The notes beneath the pieces were generated by a model. That model saw only the letters and a program-made list of their open reading frames with translations, did no database searches and was not told the DNA's origin. From positions 34,293,375 to 34,357,374 of the forward strand of contig NC_092497.1 in the NCBI RefSeq assembly GCF_047495875.1: a stretch of 64,000 nucleotides of DNA, read 5' to 3'. How positions within the stretch are numbered: position 1 is the stretch's first letter; every line of letters begins with the position of its first letter. The translations under genes were made by a program, and so were the position numbers. The DNA comes from Pithys albifrons albifrons. Lineage: Eukaryota > Chordata > Aves > Passeriformes > Thamnophilidae. This document shows positions 49,344 to 61,820 of this stretch, in pieces.

Positions 49344-49989
49344 AAAGGTCGATTTTGCCTTTCACCAGTGGCAGCAACTACATTAATAATTTCCTTGACT
49401 GGATTTTCTTTTACCGATATTTAAAACTGAATACACAGTATCTACTAAGAAACCGGTTTTCTCATTCCCTAACATTAATGTAACCAGAGGTTCAGCTTTG
49501 GATGACACCTCCTGTCCCCATCACACATCTTTCAACATTAGGAGCCTTACTGCCTAATCAGGAGCCCAAAGTGGAGTCCAGGGTTCGGCAGCTCCTGTTT
49601 GTCCCTTTTCCCACAGACTTCCAGTGGCCCTTCTCTGATAAAGCACCAAAATATCACACTGATCTGTGTCACTGAGGTTTACCTCTTCTAATTCCTTCAT
49701 GGCGCACCCCTTTCTGGGCTTTGTTCTACTTATGCAGCTATAAGCATTAGGTGCAAAATAGTATCATAATTTTCAGTCCCATTAACAAGCCACTTTTTGT
49801 GATCATTAAGCTTATACATTGGCACCAATTATTACTATATTCAACAAGCTGTTTTCACATCAGTGTGTCACTCCCCAGCCTTTTCCAGCGCCTTAAAGTA
49901 CAATCCAAAGAGGAGCGATTTAGGATCTCTTTTTCCTGGAAATGTGAAAATAACCCTGCTCCCATATTTAACACCCTAAAAAAAATTAA

Positions 49990-50072
49990 CACCTTTCAAA
50001 CCTTTTAAAAACCTTTGGCAAGATTTTTAAACCTTTTTACAAACTTTTAAAACCTTTCAAAACCTTTCAAAG
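49990..50072. repeat. Degenerate AAAACCTTTC-type short tandem repeat
   Basis: About eight imperfect units of roughly 10-12 bp (ACCTTTCAAA, ACCTTTTAAAA, ACCTTTGGCA...). It lies in what should be the leader/gag region of the old ERV and may have expanded after gag was lost. Confidence 0.7.
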
Positions 50073-50356
50073 ACAAAGATTGAACAGGCATCACCATAAA
50101 TAATGCACAAACTTACCCAAACCAGCAAACCATTACAAAAACCTTTCATCCTCACATTGTGTGCTTTTTATTGGTGTGACTCGTGTAGGCAAAGTATCCT
50201 AAAATAAAGTACCTTAAGTAACGGCATACTCTTTTTCCCAGAAAAGTTGGTGTGGTGTACTTACCACACCAGGGAATAGGAAGATCTCCCTGGAAATACT
50301 TGAGTGGATGCTAGAGTGCAAGTGATTCCTCTGGCTCATTGAGCCACCATTGCTTT

Positions 50357-50374
50357 GTCTCATCTGGGTCACCA
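50357..50374 (-). promoter_or_regulatory. Decayed primer-binding site, tRNA-Trp-like
   Basis: TGGTGACCCAGATGAGAC on the minus strand, five bases after the LTR end at 50380. By my comparison it matches a tRNA-Trp-type site at 14 of 18 positions, with the first nine identical. The position is right for a retroviral primer site. Confidence 0.55.
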
Positions 50375-50379
50375 GAAAC

Positions 50380-50885
50380 TGTTGCCAAAAACCAGGAAAT
50401 AAACTCTCTAACCAGTTTTTTACATTAAAAAGTCAACATTACTTTATTCAGTGCTGAGGCACATGGGGATTGCTGCAGAAAACATGTGCATCAATTATCA
50501 AAGCTTTGAAGTATTTATACATTTTAGCACACAAAGGAATTGTTTATTAGCTATAAGTTACATAGCTCTCTTATTAATTAGTACTCTAAGTTCTACTGGT
50601 TAATGATACTCTCACTTTTCATTCTAGTTAGCCCACATGCTCAGTTTCTCTCTTCTTTTGGGTCAGGGGATTTCTTGGGTTAATGATCTGGGAGTCAGTG
50701 GTCACAGATCCCCCTATCAGAATTACCTTTCACCAACTTGGAGCTGATCTCAGCAGAATTACTGTCTCCTAATCTTGAGAGTCCTACCAAGTTTCCTGGT
50801 GTCCCATAAACTGTGCCATTATCAGTGGTATATCCTTCTTCCCAAGCCATGATAACTTCCTCTCCCAGGCTGGAGAGCACTGAAG
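50380..50885 (-). mobile_element. 5' LTR of the decayed class I ERV
   Basis: Ends (minus strand) ...GGCAACA directly before the primer site and holds AATAAA (near 50438-50444, minus strand). Several blocks match the solo LTR at 10043-10980, for example ACAAAGGAATT and TTTCTTGGGT. The upstream boundary is uncertain and may extend beyond 50885. Confidence 0.55.
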
Positions 50886-53086
50886 CATGTCAAGCCCAAA
50901 ACTTTAATTGTTTTTGTAACACATAGACATTACCCAGAGCTTGCCAATCAGCCACTGTTTCCGAGGTTGAATATCCCAACCTTCTCCTCCACTGCTGTAT
51001 AGGTTCCTTTTTAAAGAAGTGTAGCATCTTTCATAACAGCGTTAAGGAATGCAGACTTCAGATGAAGAGGTCTCCTCCAGACTCTCCAATGTAATGAGCC
51101 TGAATATGCAGTCATGGCTTCCCAGGCAGGTAGCAGGACCTGTGCTCTGCTTACGCCAAAAGCTCTGTTCAAGATAACCACAGGAAGGGCTCATCTCCAT
51201 AGTGTGGCTACTGGCTCAGATCAACAGTTCAATGATTTTCCTTTCCTTGAATTTTGTTGCTCACTTTTCCTCATATTGCTTGGTATTACCATCAGGTTAA
51301 CTGATGCTCTTTTTTCCCCATAGTATTGCCATCATATTACCTGGTGTCAGAGAAGACTTTGATCTTCTATTTACAACTGCTTATGAACATTACTGTTTGT
51401 TTTGGGCCATAGGCTACCTCAAGGCTGTACCTTTTAGGTGACCAAAGCAATTGATTTTGACATTAGAAAAATATTACTAAAAGAGAGAACAACAAAAACA
51501 GTAGTTTGTCAATTGATGAAGGCAAGAGAAGGCCAAGTGGGTACATAAAGCATGAGAGTTTCCATATTTGTGTGTTAATGAGATCTGAACCTTACAGGGG
51601 TTATGAGATGGAATAGATAGCCACATCAAAATATGAAATAACCAGTGCAGTTTGGCTTGTTATACATACACAAAGCACTGATACTTTGTTGTGGAAGTGG
51701 AAGGCTGAAAGAAGTCTGGTGGCCATCTGTGTGCTTTGTCCTGGAGAACTTCATGCTCATACAGCCCACTCATTAGCCTGGGGCTTACATACATTTGCAC
51801 TTGGGGCTTGCATACATTTGGAAACCACAGAGAAAAGGTCTTCCTATTTGCTGTTTTCCAAAAGGAACATAATTTGTATTCACTGAAACTGGTTCATGTT
51901 TTAAAGTAGTAAGGGAAGTAATTATGAGCATTGTCTTCAGAAACTCACTACAGGTCCAAATCATTGTCACAGAGTATATGGCAAAAGAAAGAAAATATTC
52001 TCTTTTCTGTTTATTTAGTGACTTTTTAGACAAAGATAATGTTCGCTTGGGGTTTTGTTTGTAAAGCTAACCTTGAGTAATGCAAGTTTCTAGAAAAATC
52101 AATAAAGTCTTTTTAAATTCAATAACCTAATGGGGTTTTTTATCACTGTTCTCCACAGTAAAGGAGGCTAGAAACTTGCTGTTTCCTAGTGATAGCTAAG
52201 GATGTGGCATTTGCAGGGTTTCAATTGACATCATGAGGCCCAAAATCCTATCTCTGTTGAAAGTGTTAACAGCGTGGGAAAAAAAGTTATTTTTCCAGCT
52301 GTCATATTCTAGTTTTCTCGCTTATGTACTCAAAGATTCAATATTGTTATTCATCTATTGGTAGTGTATTGAAAGGATGCTACTTAATGATTGTAGTATG
52401 CTTTTAATCTCCAGAAAGAGGCTATTTTGCAATCTCAACAAGGTGGTAAAGACAGCTATTGTAAAGGAGAAATTGTACATCTCTTGTCTGTCCTGGGAGA
52501 TACCACTTTTTAAACAACTAGACAAAGGAAGAACATAAATGCTATGAGTTGGAATTGACCTATACTTAAATTCATTCGTGTAAACTTAGGTGAAAATGTG
52601 TGGTACTTAGTGTAATGAATCTCCACTGCTCAATTACAAATAATTTTAATAAAAATAGTTATGCAGTTTTTCAGAGGTGTAGAAGCAAACTAACCAGTAT
52701 TTCAGAATAGAAATGTTGCTTTACCATAATTTTTCACTTTTTGCTGAAAAATATACAATTTTTAATGACTTATGTTTCTTCAAAACTGAATTTTAGAAAT
52801 TCCTAGTACATACTTTTGGTAGTGGGATAAAAGTTATAACTACTAACTAAACAAAATGTATACAATCAAACATGTTTGTCATTCTCCACCATAATAATGT
52901 GCTGAGGTCTTAAAAAATCTGGTGATGAGTAGGATCTCATTTAATCAACAAAGAAAATTCTGATCAGTATTTCAAGTGCAGAGCTCTGCTACACTGTAGA
53001 CTATGTGCAAGTCCTCCACATCGTCCAGGTTCAGTGACCCAGAAACAAAAACTCCAGTACTATAACAGAGGGACCTGAAAAGTCAG
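50886..53086. other. Unannotated DNA
   Basis: No gene seen. The first few hundred bases may still belong to the old ERV LTR. The rest is AT-rich and without recognised repeats. Confidence 0.45.
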
Positions 53087-53839
53087 TCTGATGGTTTAAA
53101 TGTAAACCAGCAGGAGAAAACAAAGCCCACACAAAAAGAGATCACAACTCAGAGCCACAATTTAATAACAATATCACAACAAATGTAATGGCACAAAGAG
53201 AAATTGGTCTCAACCCACAAAACCCAGAAGTACAACCCAGGATCCTGGGGCACGAACACAATGGTGCTTATTAGCCCCTGTGCTGAGACCCACGTGGTTC
53301 TCTCAAGTCCAAAGCAAAAGGAAGTGAAAAAACCTGCTGGTGCAGATGACAGTCACAGTCTGGTGAAGAGTAGTAGCCACAGTCCAGTCAAGAGTGGTGG
53401 AGTCCTCCTGTCAAGGTTCTTATCCTTCTCCAGGTCTGATGAGTAGTTCCCTAAGGTCTTCAAACACCCAGATTATGTACCCTCAGGTACAGGTGAGGAG
53501 CACCCAGTACCTCTCCCAAGGTGGGGAGTTATACAATAGATCATCTGACTCTGTGAGTCATGGGGTATTTTGCAATCCTTGATGGCCCATTAGCAGACAA
53601 GCACCCTCAGGCTGGGTGTGAAGGTGTTAACAACTCCCTGAAGGGGAGTTATCACAGCTCTTATCTCACAGGTGTCTTTCACACCCAGCTCACATCCTAA
53701 GGAGTCAGGTGTGCCCTGGGCAGCTGCTGCAAATCATCCATTATTAACAGTTCATGGCAAATGAATAGAGGCTGTAGGATACATAGCTTTGGTCACCCCC
53801 ACACAGTGATAAACTGATCCCACCTGCTGAACCAGGACA
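53087..53839 (-). mobile_element. Old ERVL-type solo LTR
   Basis: 753 bp with a mutated start (TCTGATGG for TGTGCTGG) and CCAGGACA end. It is flanked by a perfect 5-bp target duplication, GTCAG at 53082-53086 and 53840-53844. It shares its extra internal length with the LTR at 19969-20693 (TTATCACAGCTCTTATCTCACAGG and an adjacent segment), marking an older, longer subfamily than the provirus LTRs. Confidence 0.92.
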
Positions 53840-53844
53840 GTCAG

Positions 53845-54703
53845 AAGTTTCAATATAGGGAAAGAAAAGGAGGAATGACTTAGAGCTTTTCACATGTAGC
53901 TTGAAGCTTACGTTTTGCTTCCTTCAAAGGATCTTCAGGAAAAAACTTTTTTTGTTTTTTTCAATACTCTGTAAGGAATCATCTAGTAGCGAGCAATTTT
54001 ACAGGGCAGAGGTGAAAGAAGGAATTAGAGTACAGTATATATGCAGTTTTGAGTTTTCTTAGGTAATGATATATATTTAAATGTTTTCAAGACCCAGGCT
54101 TAGACCTGGTAAGCACTAGAAGAGAAAGATTATGAAAATTGCTGTCCTGTAGTTCAGATGTCTTGACTACGTATTTGTGTGTTCTAATAAAAAGTCTGAT
54201 TCAACTCATACTGATGCATTCCAGCTCACTTTCTGCTAACTAATATGAGCGCTGAAGTCAAACCAGCACAAAGGTTGGCATGGCTCAGTGCTTGAGTATT
54301 TTGTCAGGGTCAGTATTGCAGCTCATTGTTTACTTTGGTTTCAGTGATTAACTGTTAATACATGAGTCTGCAAACTGGAATCTTGCTTTGTACTTCTGCC
54401 TGCTATCAGGCTCTTGACTGTGCTAACAGACCCATAAACTAATGAAGTAACATTATAGTCCTGACAACCACTGCCTGTTCAATCACAGCATTGGGCCTAT
54501 GTTTATCTTTCCACCACAATCCACCAGTGAACATTTCTTCCATGAGGAGATCCACATCTCCTCCACAAATTTCCAAAGCTGTAACAAGTTCCACAGCCTT
54601 AGGCTGCTCTTTATTCCAAGACATTTGCTCTCACAAAGCTTTCTCCATCATATGAAGGTAATTTTTTGCTTTATCCAGAGAGGTAATGACATACAATCAT
54701 TAA
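53845..54703. other. Unannotated DNA
   Basis: No gene or known repeat seen in this stretch between two LTRs. Confidence 0.5.
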
Positions 54704-54708
54704 CCTCT

Positions 54709-55563
54709 TGTTGTAGTTTGGAATTATTATGTAAATTCTCTCCCCTGCCACTAACTGCCCATGCCATTACTTAACAAAAAGAAGTAGTTAACTGCTACCA
54801 TCTTCTTCTTGATTGGTTGGGTGGGGGCAGGTTGTCTCTTTTGTTTTTTTGGGGACACTTCTCCATTCTTAGCTCGGTGGAATGCAGGAGCGGTGTGTGT
54901 GTGCTGGGTAGAGGAGAAGCTGTCTCCTGGCTGCTGCTGGCTCCCCTGGACTGCTCCTGGGTGCTTGCTGCTGCTGCTGCTTCTTGGTGAGCTGCTTCTT
55001 TACTCCTTGCCACAGCTGTTCTCCTGGTTCCTGCATCTGGGGTCTCGGTCTCTGCTCCGGTCTCACAGCTGCTTGCAGCATCGTGGCCTGCCTGCCCTGG
55101 CTGGGGCAGCGACCTGGGAGAGAGAATTTGCAGCTGCTTTTCCAGGACATGCAGCAGTTCATTGCTTTCCAATTTTCCTTCTTCGTTTGGGATGGGAGAC
55201 ACAGAGAGAGAGAGAGTTCATCTGGGAGCTCACCCTGCTGCTGGGCTGGGCTGTGGCACTGATGCTGCCATAAGTATAGCTTTTCTCCAGGAGGAGACCT
55301 ACTGGTTTTGGGGGTTTTTGTTGTTTTTTTTTTTTCTCTTGTGGTGTTGGGGAAGCGGTTTGCTCTGGTCTGTTTACATATAGATATAGATATAGATATA
55401 GATATAGATATAGATATAGATATAGATATAGATATAGATATATCCTTCCTGTATTAAAGATCCTTTTCTTAAATTTGATAAACAGTGGCGTGATTATTGT
55501 GGAGGAGGCCCCCTTCCCCACTTGTGGGTAAACATTTTGGTTTTTTCCCTTCAAACCAAGACA
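54709..55563 (+). mobile_element. Solo LTR of another ERV family, with microsatellite inside
   Basis: 855 bp, starts TGTTGTAGTTTGG and ends CAAACCAAGACA, flanked by perfect 5-bp duplications CCTCT (54704-54708 and 55564-55568). Near the 3' end it holds ATTAAA (55453-55458). Its centre is unusually rich in CTG/GCTG words (54930-55000) and it carries the TAGATA array at 55377-55443. The open frames through it (up to 162 codons, both strands) come from composition and show no domain. The right end matches the reverse complement of the left end of the LTR at 29023. Confidence 0.9.
55377..55443 (+). repeat. TAGATA hexanucleotide microsatellite
   Basis: About eleven near-perfect TAGATA units inside the LTR at 54709-55563. 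Clean arrays of this length are usually variable between individuals. Confidence 0.97.
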
Positions 55564-55959
55564 CCTCTGTAAAAGGATACAGTGAGACATATTGTGCATA
55601 CTCAACATGTCCCTAAAAGTATTCATGGACTCAAAGAAAAAGGTCATGAAAAAATTAGCTTTATGGCCTGAAGTCTTCTTGAAACTATAGCTGTTCTTAC
55701 TGTACTACATAGTTTTCTTCACACCAACCTACAAGAAGTTCTGTTTACTAGACAAATCATTCCCTGTGGTAGTTTGGTGGAGCTGCTATCACCCTGCAAA
55801 CTGCACCCTTATCACATAACAGTTATACCTATGCAGATCTGTGACAAAGCCTGAATGTTACACACACACTGTGCAACTGAGCAAGGATGACAAAATGGTG
55901 ACACTTTGCAGAATAAACACTAATGAACACAAGTTAATGGAAAATGTTTTCTTTTTATT

Positions 55960-56817
55960 GAATTACAGAACAGGAAAGGTTGGAAGAGACCTTTGGAGAT
56001 CGTCTGGTCCATTCTCCCACTCAAACATGACGAGCTACAGCAAGTTGCTTAGCTCCAGGTCTTGTCAGAGTTTTAATATCTCCAAGAATGGACACACCAT
56101 AACCTCTCTGAACAATCTATTCCACTGCTCAAATGCACTAAGCTTTTTCCTATGTTTAAACAGCATATATATGTCAATGGGTGCCCACTGCCTCTGGTTC
56201 TGTCTATGAGCACCACTGAAAAAAGCCTGGCTCCATCTTCTTGTCATGCTCCCTTGGAATATTTATATGCATTCATCTGTCTTCTCTTCTAGAGGCTAAA
56301 TAGTCCCAGCTCTCTCAGACTTTCCTTACAGGAGAGATGCTTCATTGCTTTAATAATTTGTGTGATCCTTGACCAAACTCTCTTCAGAATGTCCATGTCT
56401 CTCTCATACTGGGGAGACCAGAACTTGACCCAGCTCTCCAGGTGAGGCACCACGAGTGCTGAGTAGAGGGGCAGAATACCTCCCTCCAGCTGCTGGCAAC
56501 ACTACTCCTAACTCAGCCCAGGATGCCATTAATCTGTGTTGCTGTATTGGCACATTGCTGCTGCTTTCCAGCTGGTTCAGCCCCAGGCTGTGCTGGTGCT
56601 TGGGGCAGTTCTTCCTCAGGTGCAGAACTTGTCACTTCTCTTTCCTGAAATTCATAAGATTCATGTCAGATCATTTCTCCAGTTTGTTAAGGTCTCTCTG
56701 AACTGAGCAGAGTCATCTGCGATCAAAATCTCCCAGTTTAATATTGTCTACAAATTTGCACTATAAACAGTGAGCTGGATCCCATCATCCAGACCATTAA
56801 TGAAGCTGCTAAACTGC
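55960..56817 (-). mobile_element. Old CR1 fragment
   Basis: Starts with ATTACAGAACAGGAAAGGTTGGAAG, a decayed CR1 3' tail, then the conserved 3' region and the RT C-terminal part on the minus strand (GGGGAGACCAGAACTTGACC and CAGGTGAGGCACCACGAGTG are diagnostic). Considerable divergence and small indels show it is old. It fades near 56817. Confidence 0.9.
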
Positions 56818-59800
56818 GTTGATTGCTGTATTTACCCAGTTGGACTTTAAACCACCCCTTTCCTCCTTCCTCGGAAACTCCAGTTTTCTACTTCCAAGTT
56901 GTGCACTCCACATTTTCAGATGCATAATTGGCAACATTTTTTCCCATAGACAAGATTTTTTGAAAGATTTTAGTGCAACCTTCAGTAAAAGTCTTTCTAT
57001 CACGTTTGGGTTCAGAAGTCACTGATGTTTTTGAAGATGCTGAATGCTTTTTATCATGTCTTATAGCATTATCCATAAAGTCCTTATCTCCCTAAAATTT
57101 CCTTTTCACTTTTTCTGAAGTATACTTTAGACCCGTCCATCATTTTCATCTGTTAATTGTCCTTTTGGTGCTTTTCAAGGTTTGTGTGTAGATTGCTGAT
57201 GCCTAAAAACTGATTAACCAGGTGAAAAGCAATGAATTTTACTTTGCATTACACATGTGAGACACAATTCAGGAATCTTTATGCCATATATACTAAGTGG
57301 GGAAAGGGTATGCCTGAGGGCAATATGAAACACCTGTGTTAGCAAAAAATAAATACCCATGAATCCCTGATGGTACTCTGCTAGGTATATGATGTTTGTA
57401 AATATACTCTGATTATTATGGCTGCATTGATTCAGTATTATATGGAAATGGTACATGGATGGAGATGAATTTCTGACCATTGAGGAAAAATACTCTGAAC
57501 TTGTTCTAGTAAGAAGCAATACTGAAGGAAACATTGAAGTATCCAGCTAAATTTTTTTCAGGCTCCACACTTCAGTGGAAATCTGCTCCAGCATAAATTA
57601 TTTAGAACAGTGGAATTCTATTTACTGCGAGACAGAGATAACAAGTGAAAAGCTAATGAGCTAATAAGTGAAAAGAGATGTTACTTTTAGCTAGAAGCAT
57701 AGAAAATAACTAGATGCTAAAGAATCGATGAACCATGTACAGTGCCTATTTCTTGGACCCATATTAGGTTCTACTTGTTGTTATGAGGGCATGTGGGATC
57801 TATGTAATGCTTGCATAGCAAGGTTTCTTCTGTCACAGAAATTGTCCTGGATGCGTGCAAGGTGTACGAGATGTAGTGATGATTTGGATTGCATGTCCTT
57901 TTTAGGATAATACAATCAATAAACTCAGAACTTGGGTAGGCAAAGCACATCCTAAGGTCATTAGGCAACTTTTATCTGAAGTGATTTCAAAGATTACATA
58001 TTTTAATCTCTTTATTACAGTGCAATATGTCTGGATTTTTAAGAGTTTTAATATCCTCTTCTTGGAATATATTTATACTGTATACACATATGTAGATACA
58101 TATTATATATGTATAATATATAGTGTAATATATATATGCCTCTTTCTTATGACATATCCACTTCTAGCAGAACATTTGAGCAGATTTCTCCCTAACCAAA
58201 TTGCTTAGTATTGAATAATTTTTTTTTAAATATCAAATTGCAGAAAAGCCATACATGCCAGGGCATATTATGGTATTTCGTGCAAGTATTATGTGTCTCT
58301 CATGATGTGGGACTTCACAGTGCCTAATGTATCTCTGTGAAATATTTCCACCTAGCAGTGGGATTCCTATTGTAGACTGACCTGTTGCTTTTCTATGATT
58401 GGTTAAAATAGCAAATGAAAAATAGTATGTTACTAATATTTATGCATGCTTAAGGCATAAACATTAAGGATATACAAGTATCATACTAGAAGTTTCTGAA
58501 AACTGACTGTAAGCCCAAGCCTTTTTCTAACTTGAGATCTTTTATAGCATAAGAGAGGTGGGCTAATAGTAATCAGCTAAGAGGGCTAAAAAAAAAGGAT
58601 AAATGAGGTTCATTTAGAAATAAACTGTGTGGATGGATGTGACTGTGTGTTTGTTAAGGCAATGAATGTCTGTATAAACAAACAGCTTCAGATATACAGG
58701 GACTGGCAAGAAGAAAGCAAGGTGCAATCAAAAGAAACTGAGAGAAACTGGTATTTCCAAGAGGTTTGGGGGGACAGATTTGTGGCTCAAAATGGGCTAT
58801 GGTTGTTAACAAAGAAATCAGATTTCAAGATAACATTTTTATAATACAGCCTCAATGGAAATAGATGAACATGAAGTTCTAATATTAATTTCATGATTTT
58901 AGTGCAAGCCTGTGTTCCTACTCTCCATCTTAACTTGTCTTTCTATTCACAATCTGAACTAGTCTGAGCTCTGATGTCATATGTTTATGTGTGAAGTACC
59001 TGCAATGACTAGATTCTGATTTCAAACAGTGGTCCCATGAGTTAGGGCAATCTAAATTATTAATAATTCAATTAATATTGCATAATTTAATTCATACACT
59101 TTGGACATGATGCTTTCTGTCTGTAAGGCTTTCAAGAAACAGTGTCATCTATTGATGTGTATGTAAGTGGAATCTGCAAAAGGAAAGTGTGAAGGAAGAA
59201 AAGTGTAGCATTCTCAGCTCAATAAGCACCCTGGCAAGAAAGGAGAGAAAGAAGAGTCAAGTATTCTGATATACAGTTTTCAGTTAGGGTTTTTTTTCTT
59301 TTTAATAATATATTATGTTGACTAGGCAACAAAAGTGGTACTGTTTTATATATAATGAGAAAAGTGGGATTTTATTTTTTTCCATTGCTGTGGCCATAGT
59401 CTTCAGAATGCTGTTATTATTGAGGCACAAACTTCTCCTGATTTTCAACTAAAACACAAGAAATTATGGATTTACTCAGTATAAGAGTGCCATTGTTTCA
59501 ATAACAATTAATGAAAGACTTGAATTAGCAAATTCAAGAAAATAAAGATATAGCAAATGAACAATTTGCTTGTTTTTCCCATGAGAAAGGATTTATACAG
59601 CAAAAAGGATACTCATGAGATGATGGGGTATATGTTTGCATAACACTTCAGGTAGTGAAAATCTCATGAAGATCTTAAAACTTGATGATATTTTTTCCAT
59701 CTGCATTTTGAATAATGGCTCTTATGATTTTATTTTATTTTATTTTATCAGAAAATTATTCTTCACAGATAATCTAGCCTCTGTATCAAGATGGTACAAA

Positions 59801-61290
59801 AAACTGAAGATCTGAGCAGAAGAAATCATTCCTTGTTTCCAATTCTTCCTTTACTTTTATATACTTCTGATAGAATCCATTAGTTTTCACTTTGTACAAG
59901 TTATAATGGGACAGGGGCACTTTGCTGATGATGGAGTAAGGGAGGTGATGTGGACGGATGAAAATACTTGCAGATCTGCCAGTGTTGGTCAAGTGTCAAT
60001 GACACACTAATGTTGGAAAACTTCCTGTGAAAGTCTGAAAACAGATGGTGAAATTGTCACATGAAAATTCTTCCAGGAAGTCACTGGACTTCTTTTTATT
60101 TTTTTTTTCAGTAGCATCATTCTAGGCCCAGTATTTCTTTACTAAAAGATATCCTGAGGCAAAGCTGTCGAAGCTTTTTTGAAGGCAGTCCTCTAAACCA
60201 TTATCATCATCATATGTCAAATATGTCCTCCAGATATACTTTCATAACTTCTAGGAATTATTTCATGTTGGAGAAAAAGTTTACAGTAATTGATGATTAT
60301 TATTTGCAAAAAGTGACATTTATATTGTAGTTCTTGTTATGTGTGTATCCACCTAGGGATAAAAAGTGGGTCATGATAAAGAGAAAAAATCTAAACCTTT
60401 ATAACAGGAATGTATGTGTAGTGGGACTTAAAAATCATGGAAACAACCCTATTCAGTATTTGTCTTTGTTATTGTGGTCATTAAATCCTAAATTTCAAGT
60501 TAAGAGTTACAGAGTCTGTGGCAATAAGATGCTGAACTTGCAGGAGACTCAAACTTCTAGCTATCTCAGTAGTCTAGACTGCTGGAAATGCAAAGATTTT
60601 TGCCTTTGCTAAGGTTTAACAAAAGTGTCTGAAGTTGTTCCTAGTAAATAAGAAATTAAATTTATGGTTAAAGGAGCACGCAAAGTCTTTTGTATTCTTT
60701 CGGTCAGGAACCTACTGCAAAGGAGAATCTGATAATGAAGGCACATCCTTTAGTCTAAGGAGTGGACCAAACCCTTTTCGGTTGAAACTTCTGACTGTAG
60801 ATGAAACTTCTGGATGCAGTTCTGGCAGACTAGTATTGATCAAGTCTGGAGGTAAGGTCAAGATGGTCCATGCCTGGGGAAAGCAAGTAAACAGCCATAC
60901 AGACCAGCTGCTTTGAGGTACTAGTCCAAGTAGGATGGAGAGTTCTTGTTGAGTCAGGATAGTTTAGTTTCTGAGACAGGAGACAGTAGCAGTGGGGCAA
61001 GAGCTACATTGCGATTATTTTAATCACCTGTTCTTGCTGAATGGCACTAACATACCTCAAACACAATAGGATAACAGCCTAATGATACCAAAATTGTAAG
61101 TACCAAGCTGCTATTCTGAATTTTGAGTGATAGATGTAGTCTAATAACACAGTATGCTAGGATTCAACAAAGGGTTATACAGGTGGTGATGCCACAATTT
61201 GTATTTACTAAATGAGTTTTAGTTAAAAGTCTTAAAAAAGGAAAATATAAAAGATTAAGTAACCTTAAAGTTACATGATGAGCATTAACC
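56818..61290. other. Unannotated AT-rich DNA
   Basis: No supported gene. Includes an AT-rich TATATA patch (about 58070-58135) and a TTTTA short repeat near 59728-59750. A 93-codon frame at 60635-60916 has no recognisable domain. Confidence 0.5.
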
Positions 61291-61820
61291 AATGAAATAA
61301 AGATCCACTCCTCATTCAGTGGAATGAAGGCACAAAAGTAAATATTTATTGAGAAATGCACAGATATTTACAGAGTTCAGAGGGGAAGGTTCTGGAACTT
61401 GGATGCAATTGGGTGAGGGTAGGGATGGAGTGGTTAACTGGCAACCAAATAGCCAATGGGGAACTACTTGTCAAATGACAGGAGAACTAACGAATAGGAA
61501 TCCAGGGGTGGGGCAGAGGTGGAAACAGATAGGAGAAGTGGGTGCGATGCCAGTGGGTGTGATGTCGTGGCTGCATCAGCAATTCGTAGCAGGGTGATCT
61601 CCAAACAGATCACCTAGGCCTGGACCCACCAAGGGGAGCCCTGGCAGGACCCAGATACTGCCACGTGGCAGCAACAGCAGCCACAGAAGCAGCTGCATTG
61701 ACAGTGTGGGACAGGGACACACCCTGGCAGGGCCACCCCAGCCTGGGAAACAGCCTTCGCACCTAAGCATCGCAGTGACACACTGGGGATAAAACCACAG
61801 GGGGAATACACGGGAGGGGA
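61291..61820 (-). other. GC-rich block, possibly an LTR
   Basis: A locally GC-rich segment in AT-rich surroundings. On the minus strand AATAAA (near 61347-61352) lies at the low-coordinate end, where an LTR's poly(A) signal would be, and the upstream part is G/C-rich like a U3. I could not find ends, a TATA box with confidence or a target duplication. Confidence 0.3.

Larger units (their letters stand above)
49339..50356 (-). pseudogene. gag: Decayed class I ERV leader, nucleocapsid and protease start
   Basis: The 5' half of the old ERV on the minus strand. Next to the primer site is a leader containing GGTAAGT (acceptable splice donor, near 50259-50265). The main part of gag (matrix, capsid) seems lost. 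Near 49600-49680 is a degraded single zinc box (FGALSEKGHWKS..., Cys residues lost), the expected nucleocapsid. Near 49400-49500 is the start of protease (GFLVDT, then YSVLN, with the DTGA residues damaged). Protease is cut by the ERVL insertion at 49338 and continues at 42738. An unusual AAAACCTTTC-type repeat fills 49990-50072. Not functional. Confidence 0.75.

Noticed and set aside
50357..50374. Considered as part of a tRNA gene
   Set aside because: Only an 18-base match located exactly next to an LTR end, with no cloverleaf around it.
54795..55202. 135-codon minus and 154-codon plus frames with Gln/Ala- and Leu-rich content
   Set aside because: They lie wholly inside an LTR bounded by a perfect target duplication and arise from CTG-rich sequence.
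60635..60916. 93-codon plus-strand frame with mixed composition
   Set aside because: No recognised domain, no splice or promoter context that I can support, single exon of chance length.
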